Source: Verrucomicrobiota bacterium
Lineage (GTDB): Bacteria > Verrucomicrobiota > Verrucomicrobiia > Opitutales > Opitutaceae
NCBI GenBank assembly: GCA_023426435.1
Contig: JAFAAS010000063.1
Span: 1 to 36,626, forward strand
Reading direction: 5' to 3'
Length of the DNA: 36,626 nt
The position numbers and the translations under genes are program-made. Below the pieces are notes generated by a model. That model was given only the letters and a program-made list of their open reading frames with translations. It was not told where the DNA came from and made no database searches. Each line of letters starts with the position of its first letter. The first letter of the stretch is position 1. Below are positions 25,276 through 33,750 of this stretch, one piece after another.

Positions 25276-26527
25276 GACGAACGCGAACGAAGTCGCGACG
25301 GCGAAGGACGCGGTTGCGGAGGTGCAGGGGCTGTATGGACCTTTCGCGTTTCCGGAGAAACTGCTCCAGAAGATTTGGTTGAGAGGCGATTTCGAGCGGG
25401 CGCATGCCGCGACGATCGATGGGACGCGCGTGCGCGTGCTGCATCCGGGACGGTGGAATCTTCTGGGCGGGCCGGATTTTCGCGGCGCGCGATTGAGATT
25501 TGGCGATGCGGCGGAGCGGGTGGGGGATGTCGAACTGCACCTGCAGGCGAACGACTGGGCGGCGCACGGCCATGCGCGTGACCGAGCGTATGACGGTGTT
25601 GTGTTGCATGTGGTCTTGTTTCCGCCGCCAGCGGGGCATGTGACCCGGGGCGCGAACGATGAGGCGATTCCGGTGCTGGCGTTGTTGCCGCTCCTGCTGC
25701 ACGACCTTGAGGAATACGCGACCGAGGACGTGGTGGAGACGCTGGCGAATCGTCCGGCGGCGCAGATCACGGAGAAGTTGGCGCCGCTGCCGCTGGGGGA
25801 GCTGCGGGCGTTGATTCGAAAGCACGCGGAGGCTCGGTGGCGTCAGAAAGTGCATTTCGCGCGAATGAGGGTGCAGCGGCTCGGGTGGGAGGCGGCGTGT
25901 CATCATGCGGCGTTGGAGATCCTCGGATATCGGTTCAACCGCGCTCCGATGCTGCGGATTGCATCGCGGGCTCCGCTGCGGAGCTGGCGGGAGGAAGCGT
26001 TTTCGGCGGAGGCGGAGTTCGAGCTGGAACGAGGCGCGTGGAGTTTGCAGGGGCTTCGTCCGGCGAATCATCCGCGACGACGGTTGCGGCAGTATGCGGA
26101 CTGGGTGGCGGCGCGTCCGGTTTGGCCGAGCGCATTGGAGAGCTTGGCGGGGCGGCTGCCGAAGGTGGAGTTGGACGAGGTTTTGAGTTCGGTCGGCGAA
26201 GCGCGGCGCCGACATCGGCTGACGCGTTGGCGGGAAGAACTCGCGCAAGAAATCTGTGGCGGGCAGGTGGGTGGAACGCGTTTCGAGAATCTGGTCTGCG
26301 ATGGTTTTCTGCCGTTGTTGGCTGCGGGAGGAGCGGACGGATTAGGCGGGCTTTGGCAGATGTGGTTTACCGGAGATATTCCGGAGTTGTTGCCGCGGGC
26401 GTTAAGGGAGCTGGGCGTTGCCGATGGACGCGCTCAACCGCTCTGTCATGGGATGGTGCAAGGGTTGTTGGGATGGCTGGTTGAGCGAGAACGGATGCAG
26501 GCCGATTCGGAGGGGCGCGGGGCTTGA
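25268..26527 (+). CDS. DUF2851 family protein
   Basis: The ATG at 25268 (419 residues) overlaps the preceding NYN gene as ATGAGTGA; a GTG at 25238 is less likely. The N-terminal half has the family's conserved blocks: LLQKIW (32-37), GRWNLLGGPDFRGA (61-74), GDVELHLQANDWAAHGH (86-102) and YDGVVLHVV (108-116). The C-terminal half is helical and Arg-rich. Function is unknown. The invariant acidic and His residues in the VELH...DWAAHGH block suggest a metal-dependent enzyme, possibly a nuclease, but this is a guess. The overlap with a predicted ribonuclease hints at shared function. The TGA stop overlaps the -35 box of the next operon's promoter. Confidence 0.85.
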   Translation: MSETNANEVATAKDAVAEVQGLYGPFAFPEKLLQKIWLRGDFERAHAATIDGTRVRVLHPGRWNLLGGPDFRGARLRFGDAAERVGDVELHLQANDWAAHGHARDRAYDGVVLHVVLFPPPAGHVTRGANDEAIPVLALLPLLLHDLEEYATEDVVETLANRPAAQITEKLAPLPLGELRALIRKHAEARWRQKVHFARMRVQRLGWEAACHHAALEILGYRFNRAPMLRIASRAPLRSWREEAFSAEAEFELERGAWSLQGLRPANHPRRRLRQYADWVAARPVWPSALESLAGRLPKVELDEVLSSVGEARRRHRLTRWREELAQEICGGQVGGTRFENLVCDGFLPLLAAGGADGLGGLWQMWFTGDIPELLPRALRELGVADGRAQPLCHGMVQGLLGWLVERERMQADSEGRGA

Positions 26528-26553
26528 CATCGTTTTGCGCGGGACGGTAACGT
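26524..26553 (+). promoter_or_regulatory. Candidate promoter of the nusA operon
   Basis: A perfect TTGACA (26524-26529) overlaps the stop codon of the DUF2851 gene. After 18 nt comes TAACGT (26548-26553), a weak -10. Transcription would start near 26560, leaving a leader of about 70 nt that contains the two competing hairpins. Confidence 0.5.
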
Positions 26554-26569
26554 CACCGACTCTACAACA

Positions 26570-26610
26570 CCACTTTCAAGAAAGTGGGCCGTCCGGCCCG
26601 CTTTTTTTTT
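26570..26610 (+). terminator. Intrinsic terminator with overlapping alternative hairpin in the nusA leader
   Basis: Hairpin 1 pairs CCACTTT (26570-26576) with AAAGTGG (26581-26587). Hairpin 2 pairs AAAGTGGGCC (26581-26590) with GGCCCGCTTT (26595-26604) around a GTCC loop and runs into nine Ts (26602-26610). The two share 26581-26587 and cannot form together. Hairpin 2 is a textbook intrinsic terminator. It may simply end the DUF2851 transcript, or, if the promoter just upstream is real, attenuate nusA. Confidence 0.8.
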
Positions 26611-26628
26611 CTCAAAAAACCAACCCTT

Positions 26629-27855
26629 ATGAGCAGCGAAATTCTTTCAGTTCTCGAATACATGGAGAAGGAGAAGGGGATACCCCGCGCGGACATGATC
26701 GCAACGATCGCGAACGCGTTGAAGACCGCCGCGCAGAAGGGCGTTAACTCCGGTCAGGAGCTGAAGATTGAGATCAATCCGAAGAACGGACAGCTGCATG
26801 CGTGGTCGCTTCTCAAGGTGGTCGATTCGGTGAGCAATCCGAAGACGGAAGTTCACGTGGAGCGCGCGCAATCGATCAAGCCGGGGGCGGTGATTGGCGA
26901 AGTGTTGGAGAAGGAAATCGATCCGTCGACCCTGGGCCGGATCGCGGCGCAGACGGCGCGGCAAGCCGTGATGCAGAGGCTGCGGCAATTCGAGAAGGAT
27001 CGCATCTTCGACGATTTCAAGGATCAGGTCGGCAACATCGTCACGGGCACGGTGCGTCGTCGCGAGCGCAACGACCTCTTCATCGATCTCGGCAAAGCCG
27101 AGGCGGTGATGCCGGGCAAGGAGCAGGTGCCGGGCGAAGAGTATCAGCCGGGCGAGCGCATCCGTTGTTTGTTGCTCAACATCGAAAGCACGCCGCGCGG
27201 GCCGGAAATCATCCTGTCGCGCGGAAGCCCGCGGTTTGTCCGTCGTTTGTTCGAACTCGAAGTGACCGAGATCGCCGATGGCACGGTGAAGATCGAGGCG
27301 TTTGCCCGCGAGCCCGGCTATCGCACGAAGATCGCGGTGACGAGCAGCGACCCGAAAGTCGATCCGGTGGGAGCCTGCGTCGGGGCCCGCGGCGCGCGGG
27401 TGAAGACCATCGTGCGCGAGCTCAACGGCGAGAAGATCGACATCATCCGTTATTTCCCGAGTCCCCGCGACATGGTGATCGAAGCGATGAAGCCGGCGGT
27501 GCCGCGCGACATCCTGATCGATGAAAAGAATCACCGGATCATGTTGAAAGTGGCGACCGAGGATCTCGCGATCGCGATTGGCCGCAAGGGCCAGAACGCG
27601 CGTCTCACCTCGCGCCTGATCGGCTGGCGGCTTGACATCGAGGAGTTCCGGGCTGTCGGTGACGACCCGCGCGGCAACGCCATCGCTTCACTGGTGAAAG
27701 CGTTCTCGCTGGACGAAGCGATTGCCGGCCGCTTGGTCGACATGGGGATCAATTCGCCCGCGGCATTCGAAGGAGTCGAAGCGAACGACCTCGTCGACGC
27801 CGGATTCACGTCCGAGGAAGCGGACGACATTATCGCGCGGGTTGCCCCGCAGTAA
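26629..27855 (+). CDS. nusA: Transcription termination/antitermination factor NusA
   Basis: The ATG at 26629 gives 408 residues starting MSSEILSVLEYMEKEKGI, the usual NusA N-terminus; the longer frame from 26584 would begin inside the terminator. Domains in order: RNA polymerase-binding N-terminal domain (1-125), S1 domain (about 135-200, GTVRRRERNDLFIDLG), KH1 (about 235-285, VGARGARVKTIV) and KH2 (about 300-345, IGRKGQNARLTSRL). A short helix-hairpin-helix segment (about 355-405, DEAIAGRLVDMGINS) ends the protein, shorter than the two acidic repeats of enterobacteria. NusA controls pausing, termination and antitermination. It is followed 43 nt later by infB. The rimP gene often found just upstream is absent; a DUF2851 gene is there instead. 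The start has no Shine-Dalgarno. Confidence 0.97.
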   Translation: MSSEILSVLEYMEKEKGIPRADMIATIANALKTAAQKGVNSGQELKIEINPKNGQLHAWSLLKVVDSVSNPKTEVHVERAQSIKPGAVIGEVLEKEIDPSTLGRIAAQTARQAVMQRLRQFEKDRIFDDFKDQVGNIVTGTVRRRERNDLFIDLGKAEAVMPGKEQVPGEEYQPGERIRCLLLNIESTPRGPEIILSRGSPRFVRRLFELEVTEIADGTVKIEAFAREPGYRTKIAVTSSDPKVDPVGACVGARGARVKTIVRELNGEKIDIIRYFPSPRDMVIEAMKPAVPRDILIDEKNHRIMLKVATEDLAIAIGRKGQNARLTSRLIGWRLDIEEFRAVGDDPRGNAIASLVKAFSLDEAIAGRLVDMGINSPAAFEGVEANDLVDAGFTSEEADDIIARVAPQ

Positions 27856-27898
27856 GCATTTCATTCACTCTCACGCCCACGAACCGTCTGAACAACTG

Positions 27899-30433
27899 AT
27901 GAGCCTCCGCATTCACGAACTCGCCAAACGCCACAACATGGAGGGCAAGGACATGCTAGCCTTGCTCAAGAAGCGAGGCTACGTCTCTGCGGATACCAAG
28001 TCGGTTTCGAGCACCGTCGCGAATATCTACGTGGAGGAGCTCGAGAAGGAGTTCGCCGAGGCGAAAGCAGCAGAAGCGAAAGCGGCCGAGGAAGCGGCCA
28101 AAGCTGAAGCCGCAGCCGCGGCTGAACAGCAAGGTGCCGCGAATGCTCCGGCGCCCGCGGACGAGAATGAGGCACCGAAGGTGCGTTTGCCGGCAGGCGC
28201 TTTCGTGAAGAGCAAAGAAGACGTGGAGCGCGAAAAAGAAGCTGCTGCGGCGGCGAAAGTGGCCGCTGCGAAAGCGGCTGCTGCGGCCGCATCGCCGGTG
28301 ATTGCGCCGGCGCCGGTCAGTCGCCCGCCGTCGGTGGTTGCGCCGCCACGCGCGCCTGTTTCCGCGCCTCCGCCGCCGCCCGCGCGCTCGAGTCCACCGC
28401 CCCTGCCGGCGACCGGACCGAAATCTCCTCCCATCCCGCCGCCGGCGCCTGTTTCCGCGCCGCGTCCGGTGTCGGCTCCGGCGAACGTTCCGCCTCTCGC
28501 GGCGCGTCCGGCTGCGAGTGTTTCTGCGCCTTCGGCTCCGCCTTTGCCGCCGCGCGCTCCGTCGACGGGACCCGCATTGCCGCCTCCGTTGCCGGGTGCG
28601 ACGCCGCCGGCCGCCGCGGCTTCGTCGGCCACGGTCACGGAGCAGGGCGAAATCAAAATCATTCATATCAAGCCGCCGATCGTCGTGCGCGATTTCGCGA
28701 CGGCGTTGGGATTGAAGCCGTTCCGGCTGATCTCGGAGCTGAACCAGGCGGGCGGTTTTGCGTCGATGAATTCGAACATCGACGAAGCGGTCGCGGTGAA
28801 GGTCGCGGAGAAGCACGGCTTCCTGCTCGAGATCAAACATCGTGGCGACGCGGCGTCGCAGCAGGCGCAGAAGGAGAAGAAGGAAAAGAAGCCGGAGGAG
28901 GACGAGTCGAAGTTCCTGGAACCGCGTCCGCCGGTCGTGTGCATTCTTGGTCACGTCGACCACGGCAAGACGTCGCTGCTCGACGCCATCCGCAAAGCCA
29001 ATGTGGCGAGCGGCGAGGCGGGCGGAATCACGCAGCACATCGGCGCGTATCAGGTCGAGTTCAACAACCGGAAGATCACGTTTTTGGATACGCCGGGTCA
29101 CGCGGCGTTTTCCAAGATGCGCGCGCGCGGCGCCAACCTCACCGACATCGCGGTGTTGGTGGTGGCGGCGGATGACGGTTTCATGCCGCAGACGGACGAG
29201 GCGCTGAAGCATGCGCAGAACGCCAAGGTGGCGTTGATCGTGGCGGTCAACAAGATGGACGTGAAGGGCGCCAACCTCGACCAGGTGAAGGCGCAGATGC
29301 AGCAGCGGAACATCGCGCCGGAAGACTGGGGCGGTGAAACGATCACGGTGCCGGTGGCGGCGATCAAAGGGCAGGGCATCGACAGCCTGCTGGAGATGAT
29401 CCTGTTGCAGGCGGACTTGCTGGAGCTGAAGGCGAATCCGAAGGCGGAAGCCAGCGGCATCATCATCGAATCGCAGGTGGACGTCGGTCGTGGACCGATG
29501 GCGACGGTCATCGTGCAGCGCGGCACGCTCAAGGTGGGCGACGCGTTGGTGTGCGGGCCGCACTACGCGCGCGTTCGCGCGATGTTCAACGAGCGCGGCG
29601 AGAACTTGAAGGAAGCGGCGCCGGCCACGCCGGTGCGCGTGATCGGCTGGTCCGGCACGCCGGACAGCGGTGCGACGTTCCGGGCGGCGAAGAATCCGCG
29701 CGAAGCGGAGAAGCTGGCCGAAGAAGAACAGCATCGGCTGCGGAAGGTGGCGACGACGACGGATTCGGCGCCGAAGGAGGTTTCCGTCGAGCAGTTGTTT
29801 GCGAACATCGCGGCGACGCAGGCGAAGACGCTCAAGCTCATCATCAAGACCGATGTGTTCGGCTCCTCGGAGGCGATCCGCACGGTGCTCGAAAGCATCA
29901 AGAGCACGAAAGTGTCGCTCGAGATCGTTTCGACGGACGTCGGTCTCGTCACGAAGAACGATGTGCTCATGGCCAGCGCCGCGGGCGCAGTTGTCATCGG
30001 CTTCAACACCAAGTTGGAGAACGGCGTGACACCGCTCGCGAAGCATCATGGCGTGCGCGTCGAGACCTACTCGATCATTTACGAGTTGGGCGACAAGGTG
30101 CGCGAGATGATGGCCGACATGCTGGAGCCGGATCTCAAGGAAACGAAGACTGGCGCGGCGGAGGTTCGCCAGGTGTTTCCGCTCGCGAAGGGTTTCGTGG
30201 CGGGCTGCCTCGTTACCGAAGGCAAGATCACCCGCAATGCATCGGCGCGGCTGCGGCGCGGTCGCGAGATCGTGCACGAAGGCAAGATCGGCACGCTCAA
30301 GCGCTTCAAGGACGACGCGAACGAAGTGCGCGCGGGCCTGGAGTGCGGTATCAAGCTCGACGACTTCAACGGCTACCAGGCCGGCGATATCATCGAGGTT
30401 TACGAGATCCAGAAAGTCCGGGCGACGCTCTAA
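27899..30433 (+). CDS. infB: Translation initiation factor IF-2
   Basis: The ATG at 27899 gives 844 residues beginning MSLRIHELAKRHNMEGKD, the conserved IF2 N-terminal subdomain; longer frames overlap nusA. Residues 45-130 are Ala/Lys/Glu-rich and probably helical. Residues 130-245 are a very Pro/Ala-rich linker with runs such as APPPPPARSSPPPLP. A second IF2_N subdomain lies at about 258-315. The GTPase domain has G1 GHVDHGKT (351-358), G2 GGITQHIG (375-382), G3 DTPGH (397-401) and G4 NKMD (451-454). Beta-barrel domain II, domain III and the fMet-tRNA-binding C-terminal barrel follow and end in EIQKVRATL. It places initiator tRNA on the 30S subunit and joins the subunits. It belongs to the nusA operon. 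The linker composition is extreme but in line with fast-evolving IF2 linkers. Confidence 0.97.
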   Translation: MSLRIHELAKRHNMEGKDMLALLKKRGYVSADTKSVSSTVANIYVEELEKEFAEAKAAEAKAAEEAAKAEAAAAAEQQGAANAPAPADENEAPKVRLPAGAFVKSKEDVEREKEAAAAAKVAAAKAAAAAASPVIAPAPVSRPPSVVAPPRAPVSAPPPPPARSSPPPLPATGPKSPPIPPPAPVSAPRPVSAPANVPPLAARPAASVSAPSAPPLPPRAPSTGPALPPPLPGATPPAAAASSATVTEQGEIKIIHIKPPIVVRDFATALGLKPFRLISELNQAGGFASMNSNIDEAVAVKVAEKHGFLLEIKHRGDAASQQAQKEKKEKKPEEDESKFLEPRPPVVCILGHVDHGKTSLLDAIRKANVASGEAGGITQHIGAYQVEFNNRKITFLDTPGHAAFSKMRARGANLTDIAVLVVAADDGFMPQTDEALKHAQNAKVALIVAVNKMDVKGANLDQVKAQMQQRNIAPEDWGGETITVPVAAIKGQGIDSLLEMILLQADLLELKANPKAEASGIIIESQVDVGRGPMATVIVQRGTLKVGDALVCGPHYARVRAMFNERGENLKEAAPATPVRVIGWSGTPDSGATFRAAKNPREAEKLAEEEQHRLRKVATTTDSAPKEVSVEQLFANIAATQAKTLKLIIKTDVFGSSEAIRTVLESIKSTKVSLEIVSTDVGLVTKNDVLMASAAGAVVIGFNTKLENGVTPLAKHHGVRVETYSIIYELGDKVREMMADMLEPDLKETKTGAAEVRQVFPLAKGFVAGCLVTEGKITRNASARLRRGREIVHEGKIGTLKRFKDDANEVRAGLECGIKLDDFNGYQAGDIIEVYEIQKVRATL

Positions 30434-30507
30434 GTCGACGCCGGGTTGCCAATCGAGGAATTTCGAATCGCTGTTGGCGAGCTGGCGGCGCTTTCCTGCA
30501 TACGGCC

Positions 30508-30882
30508 ATGAGCAATAGAACCCTTCGCGTCAACGTGCTGATTCAGCGCGAGCTGAGCGATATCCTGCGCAAGCGTTATCAAGCGGAAGCGACGGCGATC
30601 ACGCTTACGGAAGTGCGCGTGTCGCCGGATCTGCGCGATGCGCGGGTGTTCGTCTCGGTGGTGGGCTCGAACGAAGTGCAGGAAGAGAAACTGCGTTGGT
30701 TACGGAGCCGGGCGAAGGAGATTCGCGAGGAACTGAGCCGCCGGATCGTGCTGAAGTATCTGCCGAAGTTTGAGTATGTGCCCGATCACGCGGCTGAGCA
30801 AGGTGCGCGCATTTTCGAGGTGCTCGCGGATATCGACCGACGGGAAGGCCGTCCGCCGGAGGAGCCGAAAGCGGAGGAGTGA
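30508..30882 (+). CDS. rbfA: Ribosome-binding factor A
   Basis: The 124-residue product has the RbfA fold pattern: RTLRVNVLIQRELSDIL (helix 1), then ITLTEVRVSPDLRDARVFVSV (KH-like strands with the typical VSPDLRDA), and RIVLKYLPKFEYVPDHAAEQGARI near the C-terminus. RbfA helps 16S rRNA 5'-end maturation and 30S assembly. The ATG at 30508 is the first codon with family similarity. It lies 74 nt after infB and its TGA shares one base with the ATG of the next gene, so translation is coupled. Confidence 0.94.
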   Translation: MSNRTLRVNVLIQRELSDILRKRYQAEATAITLTEVRVSPDLRDARVFVSVVGSNEVQEEKLRWLRSRAKEIREELSRRIVLKYLPKFEYVPDHAAEQGARIFEVLADIDRREGRPPEEPKAEE

Positions 30883-31907
30883 TGGAAAAGTTTTTTCCCG
30901 AGCTCTCGGCGCAGTTTGCGCAGCTGCTGGAGCGGATTCGCGGTCGCAAGATCGCGGTAATCGGTCATGCCCGGCCCGACGGCGATTGCATCGGGGCGCA
31001 GATCGCGCTGGCGCGCGTGCTCCAGACGCGCGGACATGACGTCGCCTGTGTGAACGCGGACATCGTGCCGCGGCGTCTCCAGTTTTTGGTGACGGGGATT
31101 CCCTTTCTGCGAACGGACGAGGCGCTCGATCTTCCGGCGGATCACGCGGCGATCTTTGTCGATTGCGCGGATCATGCGCGCGCGGGCGAGCGGTTGAAGG
31201 CGCGGTTTTCGGCGCCGGTGGCGAACATCGATCATCACCTGTCGAATGTCGGCTACGCGGAGTTCAACCTCGTTGACAGTGCGTCGGCCGCGACCTGCGA
31301 GATTTTGGCCGGGCTGTTTTTGGACAACGGCCTCCCGGTGGATGCGCAGGCGGCGCAAGGGTTGTATACGGGGATTTTGACGGACACCGGGCAGTTCCGA
31401 TTCACGTCGACGACGCGTCGAACGTTCCTGCTCGCAGCGGAGTTGATGGCGCGCGGGGCGAAGCCGACGGAAGCGGGATTTGAACTCTACGAACGGGAAA
31501 CGACGGGAAAGCTGCAGCTGCTGCAGCGGTTTCTCGCGTCGCTCTCGATGGAATGCGAAGGACGCGTGTGCATCGGCACGCTGCCGAACGGCGTGTTCGA
31601 GCAGACCGGGTCGAATGCGGAGGACACCGAAGGGTTGGTGGATTACGCGCGTTGCATCGATGGGGTGGACGTGGGCGTATTGATCGAAGAGCGACCGGAC
31701 GGATCGGTGAAGGCGAGTCTGCGGGCGAAGGACCCGGCGTTCCGGCTGGATCGCGTGGCGGCGCAGTTCAATGGCGGCGGGCACGCCTGCGCGGCGGGAT
31801 TGACGGTGAAGCCGCCGGCGGCGGCCGAGTTCCGCCAGAAGTTGATCGCGGCCCTCGCGGCGCAGATCGCGGCGGTGGATGCGCAGAAAGCGGAGATCAC
31901 GGCATGA
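30882..31907 (+). CDS. nrnA: DHH/DHHA1 phosphoesterase, NrnA-like oligoribonuclease/pAp phosphatase
   Basis: The 341-residue product has DHH-family motifs in order: GHARPDGDC (28-36), FVDCADH (90-96), the DHH triad (115-117), and GILTDTGQFRF. The DHHA1 domain has the GGGHACAAG substrate loop (298-306). NrnA degrades nano-RNA of a few nucleotides and dephosphorylates 3'-phosphoadenosine 5'-phosphate. The ATG overlaps the rbfA stop (TGATG) and is one of the few in the window with a plausible Shine-Dalgarno (AGGAG). Its stop overlaps truB as ATGA. The position between rbfA and truB is typical for this family. RecJ is excluded by the short length. Confidence 0.9.
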   Translation: MEKFFPELSAQFAQLLERIRGRKIAVIGHARPDGDCIGAQIALARVLQTRGHDVACVNADIVPRRLQFLVTGIPFLRTDEALDLPADHAAIFVDCADHARAGERLKARFSAPVANIDHHLSNVGYAEFNLVDSASAATCEILAGLFLDNGLPVDAQAAQGLYTGILTDTGQFRFTSTTRRTFLLAAELMARGAKPTEAGFELYERETTGKLQLLQRFLASLSMECEGRVCIGTLPNGVFEQTGSNAEDTEGLVDYARCIDGVDVGVLIEERPDGSVKASLRAKDPAFRLDRVAAQFNGGGHACAAGLTVKPPAAAEFRQKLIAALAAQIAAVDAQKAEITA

Positions 31908-32629
31908 TGCTGCAACGAAAAGAATTCGACGGCGTGTTGCTCGTCGACAAGCCCGGTGAGCACACCTCGCACGACGTCGTCGCGCGGCTGCGCCGCAAGT
32001 TCAACATGAAGCGGATCGGTCACGCCGGGACGTTGGATCCGATGGCGACGGGCTTGATCATCATGCTGATTGGGAAGGCGACGAAGGTGTCGCAATACCT
32101 GATCAGTCTCGACAAGGAATACGAAGGTTCGATCGAGCTGGGGAAGGTGACCGATTCGCAGGACGCGGATGGCGAGGTGCTCGAGACCCGGCCGGTGCCG
32201 GCCTTGACGGTGGAGCAGGTGAAGGCGGCGATGGCGGGATTTCTGGGGGATCAATACCAGACGCCGCCGATGTATTCGGCGATCAAGATCGACGGCGTGC
32301 CGCTCTACAAAAGTGCGCGCAAAGGCGTGGAGGTGGATCGCGAACCGCGCTTCGTTCGCGTGATGAGTTTCGAGCTCACGGGCTTCGAAACGCCGCGTAT
32401 CCATTTCAAACTACGCTGCAGCAAAGGCACGTATGTGCGGACGATTGCGCACGACTTGGGGCAGCGGATTGGCTGCGGGGCGCATTTGGCCGCGCTGCGG
32501 CGCACGGCCACGGACAAGTTCAACGTTTCGCAAGCGCTGACGATCGAGGAAATCGAGGCGATGCCGTTGTCGGAGTTGGAGAAGCGGCTGATTCCCGTGC
32601 ACCAAGCGGTGCCGAGCATCGCGGTCTGA
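31904..32629 (+). CDS. truB: tRNA pseudouridine(55) synthase TruB
   Basis: The 241-residue enzyme converts U55 of the T-loop of tRNAs to pseudouridine. It shows FDGVLLVDKPGEHTSHDVV (8-26) and GHAGTLDPMATG (39-50) with catalytic Asp45. Further motifs are YEGSIELGKVTDSQDADG, QTPPMYSAIKIDGVPLY and RCSKGTYVRTIAHDLG. It is shorter than the E. coli enzyme and ends soon after the catalytic fold (PVHQAVPSIAV), with no complete PUA domain. The first ATG overlaps the nrnA stop by 4 nt; a second ATG three bases on is equally possible. Confidence 0.96.
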   Translation: MMLQRKEFDGVLLVDKPGEHTSHDVVARLRRKFNMKRIGHAGTLDPMATGLIIMLIGKATKVSQYLISLDKEYEGSIELGKVTDSQDADGEVLETRPVPALTVEQVKAAMAGFLGDQYQTPPMYSAIKIDGVPLYKSARKGVEVDREPRFVRVMSFELTGFETPRIHFKLRCSKGTYVRTIAHDLGQRIGCGAHLAALRRTATDKFNVSQALTIEEIEAMPLSELEKRLIPVHQAVPSIAV

Positions 32630-32668
32630 GCCGGAGTTAAGCGACGTCGGAGACTTGCACGACAGACG

Positions 32669-33625
32669 ATGAAAATGCCGGTGCAACTCGAAGGACTCGA
32701 CGGGGCGGCTTTGCCGAGCGGGCCGTTGCATCTGGCGATTGGCATCTTCGATGGCGTTCATCTCGGGCATCGCGCCGTGATCGAAGCGGCGGTGTTTTCG
32801 GCGCAACGCAGCGGCGGGGTGGCGGCGGTGCTGACCTTTGCGCCGCACCCGAGCGTCTTGCTCAGGCCGGAGCAGCCCACCCGGATGATCATGGATGGAG
32901 GGACGAAAGCGCGCGTATTGGGCACGCTGGGGGTGGAGTGGGTGATCACGCAGCCCTTCACGCATGAGTTTGCGAAGATCACGGCGCAGGAGTTTCTGCC
33001 CTGGTTGCGGCAACGGCTGCCAAATCTGGCGGCGATCTACGTGGGTGAGAACTGGCGGTTTGGGCGCGGGCGCGACGGCGATATCTCGCTGCTCGTCAGC
33101 GAAGGGAAGAAGCACGGGTTGACGGTGTTCAGTGCACCGCGCGTGAGCCTCGATGGCGAACCCATCAGCAGTTCGCGGATTCGGGCTGCGATCGAAAACG
33201 GGGACGTTGCGGCGGCGAACACGATGTTGGGCCAGGCGTATTCGTGTGAGGGAACCGTGACGCCGGGAAAAAAGTTGGGGCGCAAGATTGGGTTTCCGAC
33301 GTTGAATTTGGTGTGGTCGCCCGATCTGCGTCCGCGATTCGGCGTGTATGCGGTGCGAGTCTCGGGGGCGAAGACGTCGGGGCGACTTTCGGGCGTGGCG
33401 AATTACGGATTGCGTCCGACGGTGGAAAATACGACGGAGCCGCGGCTGGAGGTGCACGTGCTGACGGATTGTCCTTACGACGACGGCGATCGGATCGTGG
33501 TCGAGTGGCTGGATTTTATCCGGCCGGAGCGGCGCTTTGAGAATGTGGAAGCGCTGCGCGAGCAGATTGCGCGCGACCGGGATGAGGCGGCGACGCGGTT
33601 GGGCCGGCTCAACGAGCGGGAGTAA
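32669..33625 (+). CDS. ribF: Bifunctional riboflavin kinase/FAD synthetase
   Basis: The 318-residue enzyme makes FMN and then FAD. The N-terminal FMN adenylyltransferase domain shows GIFDGVHLGH (25-34), TFAPHPSVLL, VGENWRFGRGRDGD and SSSRIR (167-172). The C-terminal flavokinase domain shows GKKLGRKIGFPTLNL (200-214), FGVYAV, GVANYGLRPT and the C-terminal helix with LREQIARD. It follows truB by 39 nt and probably ends the nusA operon, since a bidirectional terminator begins 22 nt after its stop. The pairing with truB is common. Confidence 0.96.
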   Translation: MKMPVQLEGLDGAALPSGPLHLAIGIFDGVHLGHRAVIEAAVFSAQRSGGVAAVLTFAPHPSVLLRPEQPTRMIMDGGTKARVLGTLGVEWVITQPFTHEFAKITAQEFLPWLRQRLPNLAAIYVGENWRFGRGRDGDISLLVSEGKKHGLTVFSAPRVSLDGEPISSSRIRAAIENGDVAAANTMLGQAYSCEGTVTPGKKLGRKIGFPTLNLVWSPDLRPRFGVYAVRVSGAKTSGRLSGVANYGLRPTVENTTEPRLEVHVLTDCPYDDGDRIVVEWLDFIRPERRFENVEALREQIARDRDEAATRLGRLNERE

Positions 33626-33647
33626 CGAATCGCATCCAGAAATGCGA

Positions 33648-33670
33648 AAACCCCTCGAGAAGAGGGGTTT
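33648..33670. terminator. Bidirectional intrinsic terminator between ribF and tRNA-Val
   Basis: AAACCCCTC (33648-33656) pairs with GAGGGGTTT (33662-33670) around the loop GAGAA: a perfect 9-bp stem. On the plus strand it ends in TTT after ribF. On the minus strand it ends in TTTT directly after the tRNA. It serves two converging transcripts. Confidence 0.85.
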
Positions 33671-33673
33671 GGA

Positions 33674-33750
33674 TGGTGGACCTTACTGGACTCGAACCAG
33701 TGACCTTTTCCATGTCAAGGAAACGCTCTAACCAACTGAGCTAAAGGTCC
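33674..33750 (-). tRNA. tRNA-Val (anticodon GAC)
   Basis: The minus strand folds into a full 77-nt cloverleaf. The acceptor stem pairs GGACCTT with AAGGTCC, the D stem is GCTC/GAGC with loop AGTTGGTTA, and the anticodon stem is TTTCC/GGAAA with loop TTGACAT (anticodon GAC). The variable loop is AGGTC and the T stem is ACTGG/CCAGT with loop TTCGAGT. The discriminator is A and the CCA end is encoded (33676-33674). It reads GUC and GUU valine codons. It lies between ribF and recN, opposite to both. Confidence 0.97.

Noticed and set aside
27956..30277. 773-codon minus-strand frame opposite infB
   Set aside because: Arg-rich shadow of infB; the plus strand carries all IF-2 GTPase motifs.
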